From: Rhodocollybia butyracea
Taxonomy: Eukaryota; Basidiomycota; Agaricomycetes; Agaricales; Omphalotaceae
DNA: 64,000 bases
Direction: 5' to 3'
Assembly (NCBI GenBank): GCA_015501585.1
Contig: JADNRY010000049.1
Location: 1-64,000, forward strand
Shown: positions 55,729 to 64,000 of the stretch, one piece after another
Layout: the number at the start of each line of letters is the position of its first letter
Position numbering within the stretch: the first letter of the stretch is position 1
Notes under the pieces: model-generated
Databases searched by the model: none
What the model was told of the DNA's origin: nothing
The model's input: the letters and a program-made list of their open reading frames with translations, nothing else
Translations under genes and position numbers: made by a program

Positions 55729-58354
55729 TAGGGCTTACCACCGTACCGTATATGGTCACGGCCGTGTGTTTCACGGACCGTTCTAGCAACGGAAGTCCGC
55801 GTACCATACCGTAGTTAAAATTTCTAAAAGCTTTCACGGTACGGTTACCGTTTATTACGGCCGTTAACGGTCATGACGGTCCGTAATAGTCAGTGCTGCA
55901 TATAAAGTCGGACTGTATAATTCCAAGTCTTGCACACAAGTCTCAAGTCTTAGGTCAAGTCTCAAGTCTAAGTAAATTACAAGTCTGACTCAAGTCTCGG
56001 AAATGGTCAAGTCTGACCCAAGTCGCAAAATGCAAGTATTGTGCAAACGAGTGCACGCCCTCAATGTTTGCCAAGACCATTATCATCGGTTTGAGCTTGA
56101 GCCCAAGTACTACCCCTCACTTCTGCCCTTAGTTGCAAAATATTGGGACCGTGGTTCGTCGGCTGAGGGGAGACCTGTGTCTGGAGCTCTGAAGCCTCGA
56201 AGAACTGAGAATTGAATGCCGGCACGACTTATTAATAAATGTATTCAGTATGGACTAAGTAGTAATACTAGTATACTATTTCTACAATGTCCTTAGTGTC
56301 TGGTTGAGTTACCATTATTATCATTGAAATAATAGGTATAATGAGGCGTAATTGGGCATAATCAGCGCGTATAATCCTGTATAATCAATATACCCAGTAA
56401 TTGGTCTAGTTTGTACTGGTCTTTGAAATGCATTACAAAACAACTGTAACAACTAATGAACAATACCGCACTAAAACAGACTATCAAATTTAGGAGCAAG
56501 GTTGAGTTGTCAGAGATTCCTCTGGGATAACAATAAGATTGGATTAAGCTAGCTAACACAAACTCCAGTACTGAGTATAGGGCTAGCATGGTGGCTATAT
56601 CGAATAAGCTCTGCGGACAGAGCTATAACAGCTAGCTAAGTATTATTGTTAAGATACTAAGCTTCAGCTACAACTATCATGCTTGGGCTCCGTATAGTTC
56701 TCTTATTGCATTGTATATACTACACAGTGTGTCAAAAAGTATAGATACACGCATAGGCGCGAAAATCGTGTATTACCGGAGTCTACTTAATTGATTGAGA
56801 CCTAAGAGGGGCATGATTGAGTATAAATCAGCATTTTGATTACGACATATATGCAATTATACCATTTACAATTCTGGAGAATTGCTGATGAACCAAAAGG
56901 AGCTATGATACTCACCTGTAATATTAAACTATCAACCCATTACATGGCAATTATGTTGTCAACTGCAGCCTGAGGCACCGCCCATGCTGTAGTGGGGCAT
57001 GTATGGACCAGGAGATACTATTATGCTCTTGTAACATGTATGGACCAGGAGATACTGTTATGCTCTTGTAATGTTGTCGTGGGTCCTATTTTCTTTCTGA
57101 GAATTGAATAAATTATTGAAGGTTGTGGAATACTTAGTGAATTATTGGTGGAGTTTAAGTGCTCGCTAGTTGTGGGGGTAGTTCTTAATTATTTTGAACT
57201 GGGTCCCTCGAGCCTATATTTATAGGGATAAACTAGTACATGGGAAACTACTTGATAAGCTTGCTGCAGAATGCTGCGGAATGACTGTGCATTGCTGCGC
57301 ATGACTTTACATGACTAGATATGACTCAACATGACTCTACTTAACTAGCTATGACTTATGTCCAATGCATAAAATACCGTGAACCGAATATGAGTCATAA
57401 TGACTCGCCGTGACTCCACATGAGTTTAGAGGATAGTTTCCGTTGATATTACAACATAAATTACCTTCAGTGCTATATTACCCTAACATCAGTTAGTGCA
57501 ACACTAAAGTAGTATAGGTAAGACATTTTCGTAGTGATGTATTGACTTAGACTTGTTTTTGTTGGCCATCACTGTCCAACACCAATAATGTCAATTCATT
57601 GTAAGAACAATGTTGCGTGCAGTATTATAGAAGCTCTAGTGTATGTTAGTACACGTTAGTATCATATTCATGTCTTCCTGAGTCGTATCTCAGCTATGTA
57701 TGCCGTGCGAACTGCAATCAAACTCACATCAGTCACTTAAATGATTGATGTAAATGACAGTATTTACATTGATCAATACATTAGACTTGAGACTTGAGTC
57801 TAGACTTGGGCTAGACTTGGAATTCTATGTGCCGCTATAAAGTCAATAAATGCTAATTTATTCACAAACAGTGGTAGTGGGATCCTAATTGGACTCAAAC
57901 GTAGAGCTGCTAGCATAAAGCTGTCAACTGTATCAGGGGATGGATTTGGAGTCTGAGCATTGAGCAATTTTACGCTCCTAGCGGTAACGTAAAATTGCTC
58001 CTAGCGGTAACATTAGAGCCAATTTAGAGGTTTTTTGTTCTGGTGGTCACGGTGTTCACAACCCAAAGTGACCCGTGACACCATGCTGTGAACAGTTCAT
58101 TTCGGGCTGTCGTGACCCGTGACTGAATAGTTGGTCGAAACTATACAGTAGTAGTAGTAAATGTTAACTGAGTGGGCGCTTCAAGGGCGCTTAAATACGG
58201 TCCGTATTAGTGCATACGGTACGGTCAGACACGGTGGTAACCGTACCGTTGACCGTCCCGTGGAAGATCGAGGCAGGAGGAGGTACGGGACGGGTACCGT
58301 GACCGTGACACGGTTACCGTAGACCGTAGGTTACGGTCACGGTGGTAAGCCCTA
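55729..58354. mobile_element. Two ends of the CGGT-rich hAT-like family with unrelated sequence between
   Basis: The left end TAGGGCTTACCACCGTACCGT (55729-55890) and the right end (58185-58354, ending ACGGTGGTAAGCCCTA) match the ends of the 785-bp element at 31141-31925. Flanking 8-mers differ (GTAGGGCA, GTCTTTAG). Either this is one old element expanded by insertions such as the ATGACT-rich LTR-like stretch at 57140-57470, or two separate remnants. The interior holds no gene. Confidence 0.55.
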
Positions 58355-58587
58355 GTCTTTAGAGTCCAGAGTGGGTAGAGGTATTGCTGTTTATAGGGGT
58401 TAGGGGTTTGTATATCTTGAGAATAGACAGAGCCTGAAGATGACAGCAAATAGAAGAGAATAACAGAGCGATTTAAAAAAAATTCAAAATGTTGAAACTT
58501 TATCATGTCACATGTACATTAAGCCGCTCGGCCGCATTGCTGATGGAAGGTTTTCGAACAACAAAGTCCGAGCGCCAAAATCAGATT

Positions 58588-59309
58588 TAGTGATGGGGAG
58601 GGTCGGGTCGGTGACCCTTGACCCGGCCCGGCCCTTGCAGAGGGTCAAAGAGGGTCAAGGGCTAGGGTCAGGATTTTGCTGACCCCTGGCCCTGGGTCTT
58701 GACCTTGGGCCAAGATTAAGTCTAAAGCCCGGGTGCTCTTGAGTGTTGAATGTTTTCTGCTCAATAGCCTGAGTCTACTAGTAAATTCACTGTAAACTTA
58801 GCCCATGAGTAAAGCACAGAGAGCTGTAAATTTAATACACTACTCATCATCTTGTGACACATTAGTGCACAAAATGCAAGAACAGCGAGGCTGCGAGGAT
58901 TCACAGTCAAATTTCTTCTTATGTTGTAACCTATCAGATAGACATAGTACAGTATCTAACTCTATTGGCTGTAATGAAGTTATTCTGCTTGAGATTTTCA
59001 TTGAAGTAGTAACTAGTATGAACCATTTTGGATAAGATCATGGCCCGTTTAATATCATCATAGTACTCCCTTGCCTTACTGAACACCAAGTTGGGCGGAG
59101 GAATCATAGGAGAGACAATTTTGGCTGAAACTCTAGCTAATTCTCAACCATTTCCTTTTTAAGAGTGGCCCTGGGCCAGACCCTGACCCGACCCGACCCG
59201 ACCCGGCCCTGACCCTCTTAGGTGGGCCAGGGTCAGGATTTTAGCTGGCCCTGACCCTTGGTGACCCGACCCGACCACAGGGCCTCTGACCCGGCCCTCC
59301 CCAACACTA
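58588..59309. mobile_element. Non-autonomous hAT-like element (GGGTC-rich family)
   Basis: 722 bp with inverted ends TAGTG(A/T)TGGGGAGGG(T/C)CGGGTC and an exact 8-bp target duplication ATCAGATT (58580-58587 and 59310-59317). The TIR start fits the hAT consensus YARNG. Subterminal regions carry repeated GACCC/GGGTC units. No transposase inside. Confidence 0.9.
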
Positions 59310-59317
59310 ATCAGATT

Positions 59318-60802
59318 ATTCATTATTGCCGTGAGTCCACTGAGTTGAAACTATCATCCATTTTGGGATGACTCGAGGCACTTTTGCTCAGATGTTGGAC
59401 TGTGCTAAGCAATTTCTCCTTCCATAAGTGAGTAAAGCTTAGATGGCGCCGTTTTAACCCTAATGTTGTATTCAGACTGTCTCTCATTGATGATCATAGA
59501 ATTTACTGTCACTCTGTTACTTTACCATTGACTGGTTAGTATGTACAACTTACCAAATGCTAAGGAATCGGAAACTCATCAATAGCAGGACCTCCCGTGA
59601 GGTTGCTATCCATTGCGAAGGCCATTAGCATTTGCCGTAACCCGGTATGTGACTGGTATGTAACAGTATTTGAACAGTATGTACCCGGTATGTAACCATA
59701 TGCAACTATATGTACTTCGAAATTTCACTCAATGACTGAATAATATATGCTTCTTGTACACATTGCTCTTTCATAAAATGCATGAACTTGTGGTAGACGG
59801 CCTAAGATATGACTGCGAAATGATATCTGATTTAACAAATTTCAAATCACACTGGTTTGGGCGGCACCCGATGGTATGTGATCGTATCTATGTCCCCGAC
59901 TCTGACCGAAGGGAAGGGAGGGTCTTGTCGGTGTCAAATGAGTGTTGGATTCTTCCAAAACCGCCAGATCGGGTATTTCTTTCCCACCTGATGTTCAGCC
60001 GCGATGCCGGTTCATCCATTTGGCAAGTCTTCTGATCCCGATTTGATACGGTCATCGCCTTCTCATACTAAGCTTAAGTATGTTGCTGTGCAAGTGCCGG
60101 TATAGCCGCTATTCCAGTTACGCCTAGTTACGCCCGTCGTCTTATCTCGTTCTACCTTCATAGGCATGCTTGAGTCCAAGGCATTGTAATTGTGATAACT
60201 AATTTAAAGAGCTTGGAACAAGTGCATAAACTTGCCGATTTGTGCTATTTGCCAACTAAGTCCCAAATCTTCAAGATTTCATTCACATTTCAAGATGGTC
60301 TAGAGACAATGGCGTCAGCGTATGGAAAGCCGAACTCAATGGTTAATACAATTTGTGGTGAGTTTATTTCAGATGGGCTTACCAACTGGAATGCCAGCTC
60401 CTAATAACGGACAGACCACAAGCGTGCTGACATCCCTGATAGCCGAATGGAATATGCTCCCCTTCTGTGACCACACACAGGCCCGGCCTTTCCCTGAGGC
60501 ATCTGGGGATGCCATACGTCTGATCTTTGCTGCGAACACCTTGCTCTCAATTACAAACCTGCTGGTTCACTCATGAGTCGCCGCAATGGCAGTTGTTTCA
60601 GAAGTCTTATGACTGCTATCTAATCACATCATGTGCCAAGTACCAAATCCGCTATGTTGCGATATTTAACTGATGATCCGGTATGCGGGATAGTTGCCAC
60701 TATCCCGATCTTCGTGCTACGGCCATCACCTTCATTTGCTAGTAAAACCTGCATCTTGCTTTTTCCGCCTTTGTCTTACCCCGTCAACGACGGCCACTGA
60801 CC
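59318..60802. other. Sequence upstream of the Helitron gene
   Basis: A few coding-like plus-strand stretches occur (59754-60035 and 60322-60576, the latter reading NGQTTSVLTSLIAEWNMLPF), but none resembles a known protein or links convincingly by splice sites. The Helitron 5' end should lie here; I could not locate it. Confidence 0.4.
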
Positions 60803-60808
60803 TTGAGG

Positions 60809-63800
60809 ATGTCTTCGTTAGAATCAACTTATGCTGCAGTTCGTAACTCCATACCAGTGTGGCTTCAAATAAATGAACCTCTTGTAGTTGAATTGAATTT
60901 AAAAAAATTAACCACTGCAGTTCTAAATTCAATACCTTCACGTCCGCTTGATGTTACAACAAAATCAAAGGCAATTAAGAATATTCTGGATGAATTGCCC
61001 TCAATTCTGGCCCATATGCGTCGTCTTCCTGTAGAACAAATCTATGTTGTGTGTGCTAAAACTGTTATTGTGACATTTGGTACTGAAATTTCGAGAGCAA
61101 TAATGAAGTCCTTTCCAAGAGAAGTAGTTGAACGTGCCAGTCATCCTTTTCTCAACGTACAATTTCTTCCTTGCTTGGTAAAATTATTGGATGATATAGA
61201 ACCTGAGACTATTGACATGCTCAAACTTTACTTCAGAATTCATTACCGTGAAAAAGCATCAGTGTATATTTCAACGTCAGATCATGGCTTTGGTTCAATG
61301 CAGTCATTGAGCCTGAATCAACTTATTGCACGATGTATTCAGAGAGAATTTCAGTCGTTGTATTATTTGTCATTTGAATCACTTACTGATACCTACCTTA
61401 GTGAGTTAACATTCAGCAATGAAATCGCTATGGACACCCCCTTTGACCATGAGGACATGGTTCTTGCAATTTTCATAGTACGAGGCTTCCCTCAATTCCT
61501 TCTCACTACAATAAGTACTCAATTGGCAGAGTTTGCCGCTACAGTAGAAGCAAAGTTAAGTAGAACTGAACATCGCCGCCTTGTGCAACTTGCCACACGG
61601 AGGGCTCAACGTATTTCAAGGGCCAATGCATCTGTCAACGCAATATCAAATGCTTCAGAGGTATGGCCTCAACCTGTATCTGATGAGACAAAATTGACTT
61701 GTATTCGATCTTACTGTGAGTCAATGAAGTATATCCCTCTTGATTGCTGTGCATGTTGCGGGAGTGAAGATCGACTGAGGACAGGATCATTTAACCTTCT
61801 TGTAGACACTCCATCATTGGATATACTTCGTGTAAAGGATGAATGGATCCTTAGTCGCACGCCCCAATGGCGATTCACCTATATTGACCGATCTTTGGAT
61901 GGCCTTCTTTTGTGTTCCTCTGATGCAGTTGAAATCTACTTGTGTGTTGAATGTAAAGGTGCACTGAGCCGATCTACTATGCCACGTTTAGCCCTGAACA
62001 ACTGTCTGTATCGAGGTGAGTTGCCACCTGAGTTGCAAGACCTTACATGGGTTGAAGAAATGGCATGCAGTTTGTATCGTACCACAGCACACGTTGCACG
62101 ATTATATGGATCTTCCTCCCCAGAAGATCCCCTTCAACTGCATGGAAATACCTGTGCTCATCCAATGAAACTGTTTGAAAATGCCACCACTTTGCCATGG
62201 GCTCCATCAGATTTAAATGATTTGATAAGTATTGTCTTTATTGGACCACGGAAATTAAGGAAGGATGATATTGCCAAACTTAAGCATTATTTTGTACGGA
62301 AGTCAAAGATCAAGCTGTTCCTTGCTTATTTGAGGAAACATTCCCGCTTGTATTCTGGTCTACCTCCAGTTGATGATCAAATCTTGGCCATGTATCCTGA
62401 AGCAGGTATCCTTCCTGGATTGCTTGAAAGAATAATTTACGACCATGAAAGCGACCCTGTGTCATTGTTTGAGGAAGAAACTTCAAGCTTTGATGAACAT
62501 CCAGCAGAAAATCTGTCCAATTCTGATCTTCTCTTGGAAAAGTCGGGTGTCTATAGTCCTGAAAGTGACACTGTTCCTGGTCGATTCAAAACATCATCTG
62601 CACTAAGAAATATTGCTTTGGCTTCAGACCCAAACCATGCGAATCTTGTCAAATTTGATCGTGACCCCATCCCTGAGTACAATAATCGAGATCTGTTTCC
62701 TGGAATGTTTCCTACTTTATATCCCTTGGGTATTGGGGGTTTTGAAGATCCTTGCCAGAGTCCCTCAGTTTCACTTGAAGCACATGCAGAGCACTTGTTG
62801 GACCAAGCCAATCGCAATTTCCGGTATCATCACTATTACATCTTTGTTGTGTTGAACCTTATTCAACGGCGTAAAGCACATCTTCATACTGCATTTTCCA
62901 TAAAGTCCTCACGTTTTTCTCATATTTCTTCTGCACTGTTATCTGTGTCACCTCAAGTGCTATCCAATCTTTCCAATCATCTCAAAGATGAGTACAATCC
63001 TGCATTATTTACCGATGATGAGCAACGGGCCATGCTGCTCTTGAAAGAAGTGAATACAATCTCAGCAAAAAATACCAGGTTTGCAAGCATCAAAAATAAA
63101 TGCTCGACATCAAATTCACAATTACTATGGCTACTTTGGTCTTGCACATTTATTTCTTACATTAAATCCTTCTGCAGTTCACAGCCCTATTTTCCAGGTG
63201 ATCTATGGTGATGACTTGGTCAATCTGGAAGATCGGTTTCCTGAAATACCAAAGAAAAGGTCAGATCGTGCATTTAGAGTTGCTGAGGATCCTGTTGCTG
63301 GTTGTGATTTTTTCATTTACATGTACCGTTGTATTTTTCGTGATCTATTTGGTTGGAATTTTGATCAATCTAAACCCTCAGATAAGGGAGGAATTTTTGG
63401 CGTACTGCGAGCATTTTATGGTACAGCCGAATTGACTGAACGAGGACAATTTCATGGACATTACCTTATATGGTAGCGCGGAGGGCTAAATCCCTCACAG
63501 ATTCATGCCAAAATGAAGGCATCAGATGAATATCGTGATTGATTTCTGAGTTTCTTTGAAGGTATAATATACCATCATCTACCTAAGAGTGATACTCCAA
63601 TTGATGTTCTGTATGAACCTCGTGTTGAAATGCCTCCCTTTCCACCTTTAACGGCAGATGAAGGCCATGAATTTTATCAAGAAGCCTCCCTCTTTGAGTG
63701 GGAGTTGATGTTTGAAAGTGAGCATAAGAAGATTGGAGAGCGTCATCAAAGGCATCACTGCTGTCCTGTATGCTTCAAAGGAAGGTCCGCAGCTGATGGA

Positions 63801-64000
63801 TGTAGATTCAATTATCCGCATGAAATTGTCCCAATATCCACATTTGATTCTGAAACCAACTCTGTCATTTTTTCTCGGCAAGAGTCTGATGTGAATGGTC
63901 ATAACCCAATACTTCTAGTATATACCCGTCATAATCATGACCTGAAATGCATCTTATCAGGTAAAGCTGCCAAGGCAGCAATGTTTTATATTTCTGATTA
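60809..64000 (+). pseudogene. Helitron Rep/helicase polyprotein, N-terminal part, frame-broken, runs off right edge
   Basis: Rolling-circle transposase. First ATG in frame is 60809 (MSSLESTYAAVRNS). A Cys-rich segment (CCACCGSEDRLRTG) precedes the DUF6570-like block NNCLYRGELPPELQDLTW...IVFIGPRKLR (about 62000-62260) and the Helitron N-terminal block LFPGMFPTLYPLGIGGFEDP. A frameshift near 63076 is followed by YYGYFGLAHLFLTLNPSAVH and the HUH motif FHGHYLIW (His codons 63453-63455 and 63459-63461). TAG at 63474-63476 and TGA at 63540-63542 interrupt it, then CPVCFKGRSAADGCRFNYPH and YTRHNHDLKCILSGKAAKAA follow. The Tyr motif and helicase domain lie outside the window. The HUH is preserved but the copy is dead as read. 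Confidence 0.9.

Noticed and set aside
55729..58354. A single intact hAT element spanning both CGGT-rich ends
   Set aside because: Flanking 8-mers do not match and unrelated LTR-like sequence lies between, so it is listed only as two possible remnants.
59754..60576. Exons of a host gene captured by the Helitron
   Set aside because: Open stretches are short, splice joins are not convincing, and no protein family is recognisable.

Overview
The window looks like a transposon-rich piece of an agaricomycete (mushroom-type basidiomycete) genome. The evidence is short GT-AG introns of about 50 nt, a host gene from a basidiomycete-type family, and mobile elements typical of these fungi (Tad1-like LINE, PIF/Harbinger with a Myb partner, DUF6570-type Helitron, TET/JBP-like fragment, tRNA-iMet-primed copia). 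I cannot name the species. Only three host loci are convincing: a decayed GMC oxidoreductase (1-1999, minus, runs off the left edge), an intact Xaa-Pro aminopeptidase with a long low-complexity N-terminal extension (3392-7064, minus), and an intron-rich gene joining an unnamed basidiomycete domain to a seven-repeat WD40 propeller (50584-53492, minus). Nearly everything else is mobile DNA in various stages of decay.

Layout. 1-7.1 kb: host genes. 7.1-11.8 kb: no gene I can support. 11.8-18.6 kb: a complete Ty1/copia element on the minus strand, with 518-bp LTRs differing at about one base, a 5-bp target duplication, primer site and polypurine tract, but four frame breaks. 18.6-22.9 kb: degenerate repeats and a broken TET/JBP-like dioxygenase gene. 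22.9-28.9 kb: a solo copia LTR, then an old minus-strand copia gag split by a 4.3-kb LTR element that encodes gag only; this in turn contains a third copia-type LTR with primer site and a tRNA-like sequence. 28.9-34.4 kb: hAT-like miniature elements, minisatellites and shared repeats.

34.4-49.0 kb is one PIF/Harbinger element bounded by matching terminal inverted repeats and TTA duplications. It has swollen to 14.6 kb by three internal insertions: a 2.05-kb long-TIR element placed inside a transposase codon, a 0.6-kb insert, and an 8.7-kb LINE placed 6 bp upstream of the Myb-partner ATG. Each boundary can be read from target-site duplications, and removing the long-TIR element rejoins the reading frame. 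49-50.6 kb is repeat debris, 50.6-53.5 kb the WD40 gene, 53.5-60.8 kb more repeats and hAT-type elements (one with a perfect 8-bp duplication), and 60.8-64.0 kb the 5' part of a degraded Helitron that runs off the right edge.

Several breaks fit CpG decay (TGA where CGA is plausible, FADD to FAND in the LINE), so most elements appear dead. I found no bacterial-type operon, no CRISPR array and no clear novel enzymatic system. The most unusual items are the long-TIR element with a 6-bp duplication, the gag-only LTR element, and the domain-WD40 fusion gene.
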